A DNA stretch of 64,000 nt from positions 1 through 64,000 of the forward strand of contig CAYFMP010000007.1 of assembly GCA_964344215.1 (NCBI GenBank), given 5' to 3'. The notes below the pieces were generated by a model. That model worked only from the letters and a program-made list of their open reading frames with translations, was not told the origin of the DNA and searched no databases. The position numbers and the translations under genes were made by a program. This document shows, one piece after another, positions 7,930-16,607 of this stretch. Numbering within the stretch: the first letter of the stretch is position 1; each line of letters begins with the position of its first letter. This DNA is from CAYFMP01 sp964344215 (lineage in GTDB: Bacteria; Pseudomonadota; Alphaproteobacteria; Rhodospirillales; Casp-alpha2).

Positions 7930-9444
7930 TCACGTCCCGATGAGCGGCCAGTATATCGCAGCGGCAAGAAGCATCAAAACCGTCGAGAAAAGTGCCATCT
8001 TCCAGCCGACTCTCAGGAAATCGGTGGTCTTCAGATAGCCCGACGCGTAGACGATGGTGCAGGCCGGCGTGCCGACAACCGTAAGGTAGGCGAAGGCCGA
8101 TGAAATCGACGTGATGAAGCCGATGACGATGGGGCTTTCTTCGGCGACGACGGCGACCTTGAGGACGATCGGGCCAAGGACGGCGACGGCGGCGCCGTTC
8201 GACATTGTGTTGGTGACCATGGTCGTCAACGCCGAAATCGCCGCCCACAGGCCATATCCGTGATCGGCGCCGATCGGCGCCAGCATCGCGATAAAGGTCT
8301 CCGCGACCCACCTGGCCGCCCCGGTTTCCTTCATCTCGACGCCCAACGAGATGGCGGCGGCATAGAGCAGGATGACTCCCCAGTTGACACCGCTGTTGAT
8401 ATCCTCCCAGCGGACCAGTCCGGTGACCAGGAACGCCACCGCGCCCAACAAGGCGACCGTCCCCATGCCGATATGGTCGGAAACGAATATCCAGCCGAGC
8501 AAGGTCAGGAAGAACAACAGAACCGCGCCCCATTCGGTGCGCTTCATCGGCCCCTGCTCCTCGACCTGATGGCGCAGCCGGACGATGGCCCGAGAGATGT
8601 CGCGGTATTCGGGGCGGAACGAGAATAGTAGGATCATGGTGACGAACGGCAACTGAATGAGGAACATCGGATAGGCGTAGACCATCCAACGGACGTAGCT
8701 GACCAGGTACTTGAAGGTTTCGGAGTTGCCCGGTTCGAAGAAGAACTCCTTCCAATACCCGATCATGATGGCGTTGCGGGCGCCGCCGGACGGTGTCGCG
8801 ATACCGGCCACCGAACAACCGTAGGCGATCGAGAACAGGACCACGGCGGCCAGGTTGCGGACCTTCTTGGGGTCGTCGGAAACCAGGGTGATCAGGGTCA
8901 TCCCGACCGGCAGCATCATCGCCGCCACGGTATGTTCGCCGATGAACGATGCCAGCACGCCGGAAACCACCGAAATCCCGAAGCAGATCCTCGATGTCCG
9001 GGTCCCGGTAATGCGGACGATGAACCAGGCGATGCGTTTGTCGAGCTTCTGCTTGACGACGGCGACGGCGAGCATCAGGGAGCCCATGATGAACAGCACC
9101 GAGTCGTTCATCAGGGTCTTGGCGACGACCGACGAGTCGAGCCCCAGCAGCAGGACCTGCCCGACAATGATCATCAAGGCGACGGCCGGCAGCGGCACCG
9201 GTTCGGTAATGAACAGGATGGTCGCCACCAGCGACATGATGAGAACGATTTCGCTCTCGCGGGTCAGCCCCTCCGGCAACGGGACGGTCAACAGGAAAGC
9301 ACCAAGCCCGAGCGCGATGAACAGCCAGCGGCGCTCCCACAGGAAGTAGAGATCGACCCGATGGCGAATGTCGACGACGCGTATCAGACCTGACGATTCA
9401 ATGCGTTTCGACCAGTACTCGGTCGAAAGGGCGTTCTCCCGCAA
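7930..9444 (-). CDS. SLC13/DASS family anion permease
   Basis: This 504-residue permease has about a dozen membrane helices and belongs to the divalent anion:sodium symporter superfamily. Family features include TEPVPLPAVALMIIVGQVLL, the substrate-site loops GASSPSGG-like GIATPSGGARNAIM and MVTNTMSNGAAVAVLGPI, and VGTPACTIVYASGYL near the end. Substrates of the family include dicarboxylates, sulfate and phosphate; none can be chosen from sequence. The only upstream start is TTG at 9444 with a weak ribosome site, so the N terminus is uncertain. It is followed closely by the tandem USP gene. Confidence 0.82.
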   Translation of the reverse strand: MRENALSTEYWSKRIESSGLIRVVDIRHRVDLYFLWERRWLFIALGLGAFLLTVPLPEGLTRESEIVLIMSLVATILFITEPVPLPAVALMIIVGQVLLLGLDSSVVAKTLMNDSVLFIMGSLMLAVAVVKQKLDKRIAWFIVRITGTRTSRICFGISVVSGVLASFIGEHTVAAMMLPVGMTLITLVSDDPKKVRNLAAVVLFSIAYGCSVAGIATPSGGARNAIMIGYWKEFFFEPGNSETFKYLVSYVRWMVYAYPMFLIQLPFVTMILLFSFRPEYRDISRAIVRLRHQVEEQGPMKRTEWGAVLLFFLTLLGWIFVSDHIGMGTVALLGAVAFLVTGLVRWEDINSGVNWGVILLYAAAISLGVEMKETGAARWVAETFIAMLAPIGADHGYGLWAAISALTTMVTNTMSNGAAVAVLGPIVLKVAVVAEESPIVIGFITSISSAFAYLTVVGTPACTIVYASGYLKTTDFLRVGWKMALFSTVLMLLAAAIYWPLIGT

Positions 9445-9554
9445 TGTTCTTGTTCCCAGTGAAGACGGGGGAAAGGTTTAAGTCCGGGGTCCCGCCTTAT
9501 TACGACAAATTTTCTTTCATTTCAACCGGATACGGAATACCCGGAAACTCGGGA

Positions 9555-10211
9555 CTAAGATGCCGCCGTACGCAGGGCATCGATGGTTTCATTGTAGTCG
9601 TCACCGCCAAAGATGGCGCTGCCCGCCACCACCACGTTGGCGCCGGCGGCAACGACATCCTTGATGGTGCCGGCGTTGACGCCGCCGTCGACCTCGAGAT
9701 CGATCGGCCTGTCACCGATCATCTGGCGCAGGCGGCTGATCTTCTCCAGTTGCGAGGCGATGAAGCTCTGTCCCCCGAAGCCCGGGTTGACCGACATCAC
9801 CAGCACCAGATCGACCTTGTCGAGTACGAATTCGATGGCCGTTTCCGGCGTGCTCGGGTTCAAAGACACACCGGCCTTCTTGCCGAGCGAGCGAATGAAC
9901 TGCAGGCTGCGATCCAGGTGCGGGTCGGCCTCGACATGTACGGTGATGATGTCGGCGCCGGCGTCGGCGTAATCCTGCAGAGACGGCTGCGCCGGATCGA
10001 TCATCAGGTGGACGTCGAAGACCTTGTCGGTCAGCGGCCGGATGCACTTGATGATCGGCGGGCCGAAGGTCAGGTTGGGAACGAAATGACCGTCCATGAC
10101 GTCGATGTGGACGTAATCGCAGCCGGCCTCGTCGATGGCCTTGATCTCGTCGCCCAGCTTGGCGAAATCGGCTGACAGAATGGAGGGAGCGATCTTCAGC
10201 GTATCGGTCAT
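9555..10211 (-). CDS. rpe: Ribulose-phosphate 3-epimerase
   Basis: This 218-residue TIM barrel interconverts ribulose-5-phosphate and xylulose-5-phosphate. Motifs are complete: APSILSADFAKLG, the metal and acid/base segment YVHIDVMDGHFVPNLTFG, VHLMI, MSVNPGFGGQSF and LEVDGGVNAGTI. It is the last gene of the Calvin-cycle operon, starting 20 bp after fba. It feeds both the regenerative phase of CO2 fixation and the pentose phosphate pathway. Its length is normal. Confidence 0.95.
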   Translation of the reverse strand: MTDTLKIAPSILSADFAKLGDEIKAIDEAGCDYVHIDVMDGHFVPNLTFGPPIIKCIRPLTDKVFDVHLMIDPAQPSLQDYADAGADIITVHVEADPHLDRSLQFIRSLGKKAGVSLNPSTPETAIEFVLDKVDLVLVMSVNPGFGGQSFIASQLEKISRLRQMIGDRPIDLEVDGGVNAGTIKDVVAAGANVVVAGSAIFGGDDYNETIDALRTAAS

Positions 10212-10231
10212 CTGGTGTTTCCGCTTAGCCC

Positions 10232-11297
10232 CTAGTTGACCCGCGGATCCAGACTGCCATTGGCATACCGGTCGGTCATGTCGTCCAACGAAATCGGATC
10301 GATCTTCGAGCCGTTGCCGGCCGTTCCGAAGGCTTCATAGCGCGCCTTGCAGATTTCTGTCATCCCCTTCGAGGCCTCGGCCAGGTATTTGCGGGGATCG
10401 AAGTTGGACGGATTGTCGTGCAGGTGCTTGCGGATCGAGCCGGTCGACGCCATCCGCAGGTCGGTGTCGATGTTGACCTTGCGCACGCCGTGCTTGATGC
10501 CCTCGGCAATCTCCGCGACCGGCACGCCGTAGGTTTCGCCCATATCGCCGCCGTGGTCGTTGATCACCTTCAGCCAGTCCTGCGGCACCGACGAAGAGCC
10601 ATGCATGACCAGATGGGTGTCGGGGATGCGGGCATGGATTTCCTTGACCCGATCGATGGCCAGGATGTCGCCGGTCGGTGGCCGCGTGAACTTGTAGGCG
10701 CCGTGGCTGGTGCCGATGGCGATGGCCAGCGCGTCGCACTTGGTCGCCTCGACGAACTGGGCCGCTTCCTCCGGGTCGGTCAGCAGCTGGTCATGGGAGA
10801 GAACGCCCTCGGCACCGACGCCGTCCTCTTCGCCGGCTTCGCCGGTCTCCAGCGACCCCAGGCAGCCGAGTTCGCCTTCCACCGAAACGCCGCAGGCATG
10901 GGCCATGTCGACCACCCGGCGGGTGACATCGACGTTGTAGTCATAGGAGGCTGGCGTCTTGCCGTCTTCCTCCAGCGAGCCGTCCATCATCACAGACGTA
11001 AAGCCGGATTGGATGGATCGCTGACAGACACTGGGCGAGGTGCCGTGGTCCTGGTGCATGGCGATGGGAGTTCCGGGATAGGCCTCGACGGCGGCAACGA
11101 NNNNNNNNNNGCAGAAACGGTTCGCCGGCGTATTTGCGCGCACCGGCCGAGCCCTGCAGGATGACCGGGCTGTCGGTCTCGTCGGCGGCTTCCATGATCG
11201 CCTTGACCTGTTCCATGTTGTTGACGTTGAAGGCCGGAATGCCGTAGCCGTTCTCGGCCGCGTGATCCAAGAGTTGGCGCATCGAAACGAGGGGCAT
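10232..11297 (-). CDS. fba: Class II fructose-bisphosphate aldolase, Calvin-cycle type (interrupted by assembly gap)
   Basis: This aldolase cleaves or forms fructose-1,6- and sedoheptulose-1,7-bisphosphate. Class II zinc-site segments are visible: MHQDHGTSP (catalytic His), SVMMDGSLEEDGKTP, VEGELGCLGS, IGTSHGAYKF, MHGSSSVPQ and VRKVNIDTDLR. Ten Ns at 11101-11110 split the gene after AGEPFL, and the frame resumes at VAAVEAYPGTPI. Comparison with family spacing implies four missing codons, so the real gap is probably 9 bases, giving 354 residues with no true frameshift. The start at 11297 reads MPLVSMRQLLDHA. It lies 46 bp after tkt and 20 bp before rpe. Confidence 0.92.
11101..11110. other. 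Assembly gap (10 N) inside fba
   Basis: Ten unknown bases occur in the first third of the aldolase gene. As written they shift the frame. A true length of 9 restores it and matches the expected spacing between AGEPFL and AAVEAYP in the family. The gap is therefore a scaffold placeholder rather than evidence of a pseudogene. Confidence 0.9.
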
Positions 11298-11343
11298 GTT
11301 GTTGTTCTCCTTGACAGTCTGGGGCTCGCCGAGTCCGTCCTGT

Positions 11344-13368
11344 TTACATCCGTTTCTTGACCTCGGCGACAACGTTATCAGCGGTAATACCGAAATGCTC
11401 GAACAACTCGGGGGCCGGCGCCGAGGCGCCGAAGCCGGTCATCCCGACGAACCCGCCGTGCGAACGGATATACTTGTCCCAACCCAACCGAACTGCGGCT
11501 TCGATAGCGACGCGAATAGTGCTCGGTCCGAGCACCTGCGTGCGATAGCTCTCGTCCTGCTGGTCGAACAACTCCCAACACGGCATCGAAACCACCGCCG
11601 TCGGCACTCCTTCCGATTGCAGCATGTCGCGCGCCGCCATCGCAACGGCGACCTCGGAGCCGGTGGCCAGCACGGTCGCTTGCCTGTCGCCGCCCTCGGC
11701 CTCGGCCAGCACGTAGGCGCCACGAGCCGACAGGTTTTCCCCGGTGTGCTCGGTGCGGAGCGTCGGAACGCCCTGGCGGGTCAGGACCATGCCCGACGGC
11801 GTCTTCTCGCTGCCCAGCGCCAGCGCCCAGCACTCGGCCGTCTCGACCGCGTCGCACGGCCGGAACACGTTGAAGTTGGGGGTGGCGCGAAGGGTCGCCA
11901 GGGTTTCGACAGCCTGGTGGGTCGGCCCGTCCTCGCCGAGGCCGATCGAGTCGTGGGTCAGGACGTAGATCACCCGCTGCTCCATCAGCGCCGACAGCCG
12001 CATGGCGCCCATCATGTAATCGGCGAAGACCAGGAAGGTTCCGGCATAGGGGATGAAACCGCCGTGCAACGCCAGACCGTTCATGGCCGCCGCCATGCCG
12101 TGTTCGCGCACGCCGTAGTGGACATAACGGCCCGAGAAATCCTCCGGCGTCACCGGTTCGGTGCTCGATGTCTTGGTGTTGACCGACCCGGTGAGGTCGG
12201 CCGAGCCGCCGATCATCTCGGGAATCGCCTCGGTGAGGACGGCCAGCGCCTCGCCGGACGCCTTGCGGGTCGCCCAGCCTGGCTGCTCGGCCGAGCATTT
12301 CTCCTTATGGGCGTTGAGGGCCGCTTCCCAGCCGGCCGGCAAGCCGCCGGCGACGGCGCGCGCGAACTCGGCCTTGGCCTCGGCGTCGAGCCCGTCCAGA
12401 CGCTCGTCCCAGGCTTTGGCCTCGGCGCTGCCACGGGCGCCGACGGCGCGCCAAGCGTCGAGCACGTCATCGGGAACCTCGAACGGCGCGTGCGGCCAGC
12501 CCAGTTTTTCCCTGGCGCCGGCGATTTCCTCGTCGCCCAGCGGCGCGCCGTGGGTCGACGACGTGCCCTGCTTGTTGGGGGCGCCGAACCCGATCACCGT
12601 CTTGCAGGCGATTAACGACGGTTTGTTGGCGGCCTTGGCCGCTTCGATAGCGTCGGCCACGGCCTCGGCGTCGTGGCCGTCGACCGAGCAGGTGTGCCAG
12701 CCCGACGCCTCGAAACGGGCCAACTGGTTGTCGCCCACCGTCATCGCGGTCGGGCCGTCGATGCAGATGTCGTTGTCGTCGAACAGCACGATCAGTTTCG
12801 AAAGGCCGAGGTAACCGGCCAGCGAGATGGCCTCGTGGCTGATGCCCTCCATCAGGCAGCCGTCGCCGGCAACGACGTAGGTGTGGTGATCGACCACGTC
12901 ATCGCCGTAACGAGCGTTCTGCAGACGCTCGGCCAGGGCCATGCCGACGGCGGTCGAAATCCCCTGCCCCAGCGGTCCGGTCGTGGTCTCGATGCCGGGC
13001 GCGTGACCGTACTCCGGATGGCCGGCCGTCTTCGAGCCCAACTGGCGGAAATTCTCGAGCTGCTCGATGGTCATGCCGTCGTAGCCGGTGAGGTAGAGCA
13101 GCGCATAGATCAGCATCGAGCCGTGGCCGGCCGACAGCACGAAACGGTCGCGGTCTGGCCAATCGGGCCGGGCGGCGTCGAACTTGAGGAATCTGGAGAA
13201 CAGAACGGTGGCGGCGTCGGCCATCCCCATCGGCATTCCGGGGTGCCCCGAATTGGCTTTCTGCACCGCATCGGCAGCCAAAAAACGGATGGCGTTGGCC
13301 ATGTCCTGGTGGGCGGTCGAGGGCTCAGTCGCGGATTGTTCTGCGGTGGCGGTGTTGGCCGCGGTCAT
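11344..13368 (-). CDS. tkt: Transketolase
   Basis: This 674-residue thiamine-diphosphate enzyme transfers two-carbon units in the Calvin and pentose phosphate pathways. Seen in order are ANSGHPGMPMGMAD, the substrate-site GHGSMLIYALLYLTGY, GPLGQGISTAVGMA, the ThDP/Mg motif VVAGDGCLMEGISHEA, and the pyrimidine-domain ILTHDSIGLGEDGPTHQ-like segment VLTHDSIGLGEDGPTHQ. It ends FGITADNVVAEVKKRM. The first 20 residues are an Ala/Thr-rich extension. The ATG at 13368 has AGGAGG nine bases upstream. It follows cbbS by 193 bp, a gap containing small hairpins, which suggests that expression of the cbbLS part may differ from the downstream genes. Confidence 0.96.
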   Translation of the reverse strand: MTAANTATAEQSATEPSTAHQDMANAIRFLAADAVQKANSGHPGMPMGMADAATVLFSRFLKFDAARPDWPDRDRFVLSAGHGSMLIYALLYLTGYDGMTIEQLENFRQLGSKTAGHPEYGHAPGIETTTGPLGQGISTAVGMALAERLQNARYGDDVVDHHTYVVAGDGCLMEGISHEAISLAGYLGLSKLIVLFDDNDICIDGPTAMTVGDNQLARFEASGWHTCSVDGHDAEAVADAIEAAKAANKPSLIACKTVIGFGAPNKQGTSSTHGAPLGDEEIAGAREKLGWPHAPFEVPDDVLDAWRAVGARGSAEAKAWDERLDGLDAEAKAEFARAVAGGLPAGWEAALNAHKEKCSAEQPGWATRKASGEALAVLTEAIPEMIGGSADLTGSVNTKTSSTEPVTPEDFSGRYVHYGVREHGMAAAMNGLALHGGFIPYAGTFLVFADYMMGAMRLSALMEQRVIYVLTHDSIGLGEDGPTHQAVETLATLRATPNFNVFRPCDAVETAECWALALGSEKTPSGMVLTRQGVPTLRTEHTGENLSARGAYVLAEAEGGDRQATVLATGSEVAVAMAARDMLQSEGVPTAVVSMPCWELFDQQDESYRTQVLGPSTIRVAIEAAVRLGWDKYIRSHGGFVGMTGFGASAPAPELFEHFGITADNVVAEVKKRM

Positions 13369-13561
13369 GGTGGTGCCTCCTCAGTGGTTCTCCTGAGTCC
13401 TCGCGGACTCAATCGGTCTCAACCCAGGAAAGCGCCGCGCGCCGAGCGCGCTTCTCAAGACACTTCCCGAATGAATACCGCCATTGCCCCGGCAGGGCAA
13501 GACGGTGCGTGAGCTGTTGGCTGGGGGCCCTGTTCCCCGATCGAATTGCGGCTTGACGCCG
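13369..13561 (-). promoter_or_regulatory. cbbS-tkt intercistronic gap with stem-loops
   Basis: This 193-bp gap is the longest within the operon. It contains a short perfect stem (TTGCCC 13484-13489 with GGGCAA 13495-13500) and a GC-rich imperfect stem around 13427-13453. Neither is followed by a T-run in the direction of transcription, so these are better candidates for mRNA 3'-end protection or processing behind cbbLS than for a full terminator. An internal promoter for tkt cannot be excluded. Confidence 0.35.
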
Positions 13562-13918
13562 CTATTTTGCGTCGCCGCGGTAGATGACGAAATTGGTTCC
13601 CTGGCTCTGCTTGAAATTGTCGTAACCGACGATGCGGACATGGTTACCGGGGTTGGCGCGATGGCAGGCGGCCGCTTCCTCCAGAATGTGATCGACGTCC
13701 TTGAGGCCGAACATGGGCAGTTTCCACATGTACCAATAATCGACGGCGGCTCGTTCTGGCTCGACGTGCTCGATCGCCGGGTTCCAGCCTTGCTCGACGA
13801 TGTAGGCGACCTGCTGACGAATGCGTTTGGCATCCATCTTCGGCAGGTAAGAGAAGGTTCCGTACTTACTGCTTTCGGGATCGTTGAAGCGGGACGCATA
13901 GTCCTGGATCTCAGTCAT
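13562..13918 (-). CDS. cbbS: RuBisCO small subunit, form IA (IAq type)
   Basis: This 118-residue small subunit of form I RuBisCO contains TFSYLPKM, GWNPAIEHVEPE, DYWYMWKLPMFG and VRIVGYDNFKQSQG. The N terminus MTEIQDYASRFNDPESSK carries the extra six or so residues (around NDPESS) that distinguish non-carboxysomal form IAq small subunits from the carboxysomal IAc type. It starts 21 bp after the cbbL stop. Eight copies cap the large-subunit octamer. No carboxysome shell genes are present in the window. Confidence 0.95.
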   Translation of the reverse strand: MTEIQDYASRFNDPESSKYGTFSYLPKMDAKRIRQQVAYIVEQGWNPAIEHVEPERAAVDYWYMWKLPMFGLKDVDHILEEAAACHRANPGNHVRIVGYDNFKQSQGTNFVIYRGDAK

Positions 13919-13939
13919 CTCGGCATTCCTTTTTCATAC

Positions 13940-15355
13940 TCAAGCGGTCTCGTCGAGCTTGTCGACGGTATCGAAATCGAAGGTGATTTCCTTCCAGGTT
14001 TCCATGGCGGCGCCCAGTTCCGGGCTGTGCTTGGCGGCGGCGCGAAGGATATCACCGCCCTCCTTCTCCAGTTCGCGGCCGACGTTGCGGGCCTCGACGC
14101 AGGCCTCCAGGGCGACCCGGTTGGCCGCCGCGCCGGCGGCGTTGCCCCAGGGGTGCCCGAGCGTACCGCCGCCGAACTGAAAGACGGCATCGTCGCCGAA
14201 GATCGACACCAGCGCTGGCATGTGCCAGACGTGGATGCCGCCCGACGCCACCGGGAACAGGCCCGGCATATGGCCCCAGTCCTGGTCGAAGAAAATGCCG
14301 CGCGAACGGTCCTCGGCGACGAACTTCTCGCGCATGATGTCGATCCAGCCGAGAGTCGCCTGCTTGTCGCCTTCGAGCTTGCCGACGACGGTGCCCGAAT
14401 GCAGGTGGTCGCCGCCGGACAGCCGCAGGCACTTGGCGAGCACCCGAAAGTGAATGCCGTGGTAGGGATTGCGGTCGACGACGGCGTGCATGGCGCGGTG
14501 GATATGCAACAGCATACCGTTGTCGCGGCACCAGTTGGCGAGCGACGTATTGGCGGTGAAGCCGGCCGTGAAGAAATCGTGCATGATGATTCGCATGCCC
14601 AGCGACTTGGCGTATTCGGCGCGCTTGAACATCTCCTCGACGGTGCCGGCGGTGACGTTCAGGTAGTGGCCCTTGCGCTCGCCGGTTTCGGCTTCGGCTT
14701 TCTGGACCGCCTCGGAGACGAAATCGAAACGTTGCTTCCAGCGCATGAACGGCTGCGAGTTGACGTTCTCGTCGTCCTTGGTGAAATCGAGGCCGCCGCG
14801 CAGGCATTCATAGACGGCGCGGCCGTAGTTTTTGGCGCTCAGGCCCAGCTTCGGCTTGATGGTGCAGCCGAGCATGCCGCGGCCGTATTTGTTCATGATG
14901 TCGCGCTCGACCTGGATACCGTGCGGCGGGCCGCCGCAGGTGGTGACGTAAGCGAGCGGGAAACGGATGTCTTCGAGGCGCAGGCTGCGGATCGCCTTGA
15001 ACCCGAACACGTTGCCGACCAGCGAGGTCAGCACGTTGACGACGGACCCCTCCTCGAACAGATCGAGCGGATAGGCGATATAGGCGTAATAGGCGCTGTC
15101 GTCTCCGGGAACCGGTTCGACCCCGTAGGCCCGGCCCTTGTAGTGATCCATGTCGGTCAGCAGGTCGGTCCACACCGTTGTCCAGGTGCCGGTCGAGCTT
15201 TCGGCGCAGACGGCCGCCGCCGCCTCCTCGGGATCGACACCCTCCTGCGGCACGAATTTGAAGCAAGCGAGCAGGTCGGTGTCCTTCGGCGTGTAGTCGG
15301 GGAGCCAGTAGGTCTCCCGGTATTCCTTTACGCCCGCATCGTATTTCTTACCCAT
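13940..15355 (-). CDS. cbbL: RuBisCO large subunit, form IA
   Basis: This 471-residue catalytic subunit fixes CO2 onto ribulose-1,5-bisphosphate. All key sites are present: KPKLGLS (about 167-173), carbamylated K193 within GGLDFTKDDENVN, HIHRAMH, HFRVLAKCLRLSGGDH, HSGTVVGKLEGDK (loop 6) and FGGGTLGHPWGNA. The wording of these segments is proteobacterial form IA/green type. The ATG at 15355 begins MGKKYDAGVKEYRE and has AAGGAAA upstream; a start eight codons earlier is less likely. No cbbQ/cbbO activase genes, usual companions of IAq enzymes, follow it here. Confidence 0.97.
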   Translation of the reverse strand: MGKKYDAGVKEYRETYWLPDYTPKDTDLLACFKFVPQEGVDPEEAAAAVCAESSTGTWTTVWTDLLTDMDHYKGRAYGVEPVPGDDSAYYAYIAYPLDLFEEGSVVNVLTSLVGNVFGFKAIRSLRLEDIRFPLAYVTTCGGPPHGIQVERDIMNKYGRGMLGCTIKPKLGLSAKNYGRAVYECLRGGLDFTKDDENVNSQPFMRWKQRFDFVSEAVQKAEAETGERKGHYLNVTAGTVEEMFKRAEYAKSLGMRIIMHDFFTAGFTANTSLANWCRDNGMLLHIHRAMHAVVDRNPYHGIHFRVLAKCLRLSGGDHLHSGTVVGKLEGDKQATLGWIDIMREKFVAEDRSRGIFFDQDWGHMPGLFPVASGGIHVWHMPALVSIFGDDAVFQFGGGTLGHPWGNAAGAAANRVALEACVEARNVGRELEKEGGDILRAAAKHSPELGAAMETWKEITFDFDTVDKLDETA

Positions 15356-15423
15356 GGTGTTTTCCTTTCCATTCTCCACGGCCGGGGACGGACGCGGTCG
15401 TCTTCTTGATCAGTCTGTTCGGT

Positions 15424-16365
15424 CTAAATGGCATGATGGCCGAGGGCCGCCTTGACCATGTGATAGGTTACCAGAAGCTGCGACAAAGCCAGCGGATGGC
15501 TGATCGATGTTTCGTCGTGGTCATCGGTGAAGCTTCCGATGTTCTGGCGCAGATGCTGGGCTTCGGGAATCTGGTTCCACAGATGGTCTTCCAAGTCCTT
15601 GGCGCGCGAATCGCAGATCGTACCGGAAATGTCGAGGACGTCGACCGGCTTGCCGTCGGTATCACGCAACAGATCGAGATGGAAACCGTTGTGGAACTTT
15701 GATTCCAGAATCTCGGTCAGGTCCGGGTGCGGCAAGGTCGGACGCAGGGTATGGCGCACGTTCAACCCGGCTCCGATTTCATCGCTATCGTCTTCGGGTT
15801 GGTAGAAACTAACCACGATATCGGCGAACTTGCGTTGCGGCCGGATGAAGTTCTCCGAATCGCCGACACGCTTCTCGAGCGACTTCAAGACCTCTTCCTC
15901 CGTGTAACCGCGTTTCTGGGTATCGCGCTGGACCTTCCATTTGACTCGCAACTCCTCGACCGGCTCAAGGTAGATCTTGACGTCGTAGTTGTCGCGCATG
16001 GCGCGGGTAGCATACCCGAGCAGCCCTTCCAGGATGATGTATTCCTTCGGCTCGATGTATTCGGGCGCGTCCAGGGTGCCGCCATGGTGATTGTAGATGG
16101 GCTTCAGGATCGGCCGGCCGGCGCGCAGGTCCTGGATGTGGGTCTCCAGGATGTCAAGGTAGTTGCCTTCCGGGTCGAGCGCCGAGACACCGTTTTCGGC
16201 GCGCTGTTCACGCGAGTACTTGTGATAGTCGTCGGTACAGATGGTGGCGACACGATCGGTACCCAGGATCTGCGCGATCCCGGCCGTCAACGTGGTCTTG
16301 CCGGCTGCCGAATCTCCGACGATGCCAAGGATGATGGGGTGATCGACTAAACGGTTCAGAGGCAT
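15424..16365 (-). CDS. prk: Phosphoribulokinase, cyanobacterial/plant-like type
   Basis: This 313-residue kinase makes ribulose-1,5-bisphosphate from ribulose-5-phosphate and ATP. It has Walker A GDSAAGKTT (17-25), the acceptor segment ICTDDYHKYSREQRAENG, KPIYNHHGG, and YIILEGLLGYATR in the Walker B region. This wording matches the class II (cyanobacterial, algal and plant) enzymes more than the roughly 290-residue proteobacterial CbbP, which starts with a GSSGAGTT-type loop. The P-loop cysteine of the plant redox switch is replaced (SAAGK), so thioredoxin control in the plant manner is not expected. The ATG at 16365 has a weak ribosome site. It is the first gene of the cbb operon, 68 bp before cbbL. 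Confidence 0.92.
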   Translation of the reverse strand: MPLNRLVDHPIILGIVGDSAAGKTTLTAGIAQILGTDRVATICTDDYHKYSREQRAENGVSALDPEGNYLDILETHIQDLRAGRPILKPIYNHHGGTLDAPEYIEPKEYIILEGLLGYATRAMRDNYDVKIYLEPVEELRVKWKVQRDTQKRGYTEEEVLKSLEKRVGDSENFIRPQRKFADIVVSFYQPEDDSDEIGAGLNVRHTLRPTLPHPDLTEILESKFHNGFHLDLLRDTDGKPVDVLDISGTICDSRAKDLEDHLWNQIPEAQHLRQNIGSFTDDHDETSISHPLALSQLLVTYHMVKAALGHHAI

Positions 16366-16607
16366 GGTCCACACCACATTCTGTATGAAATCTGCGCCAC
16401 CGTATCCGTCGAAAGCGATCCATAGAACACCTTCTCGGACAGGTTCGTGAAGTCCTTCGGGTGGCGGCGACGCCGCCCGTGCGGGTAGGTCGGCGAGGAT
16501 GCGTATGCCGCCGCCGACATCCGGTAAATTCTTCTGGATACCGGGCAATCTTGGGGCTTTGCGCAATTTAGGCCTAGTGCCCGACTTGTGGCGGCGATTA
16601 TAGTTGT
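16366..16607. promoter_or_regulatory. Divergent control region between cbb operon and sensor kinase
   Basis: These 242 non-coding bp separate prk (minus) from the sensor kinase (plus), so the cbb operon promoter should lie here. No LysR-type cbbR gene flanks it, which is unusual for a cbb operon. I see no convincing promoter pair. A TATAGT at 16599-16604 lies immediately before the kinase start and would imply a very short or absent leader for that gene. Confidence 0.4.

Noticed and set aside
10232..11297. fba as a genuine frameshifted pseudogene
   Set aside because: The only disruption is at the ten-N gap, and both halves are fully conserved.
13440..16365. Carboxysome locus
   Set aside because: No shell, csoS2 or carbonic anhydrase genes are present, and the small subunit has the IAq-type N-terminal insertion instead of the carboxysomal form.
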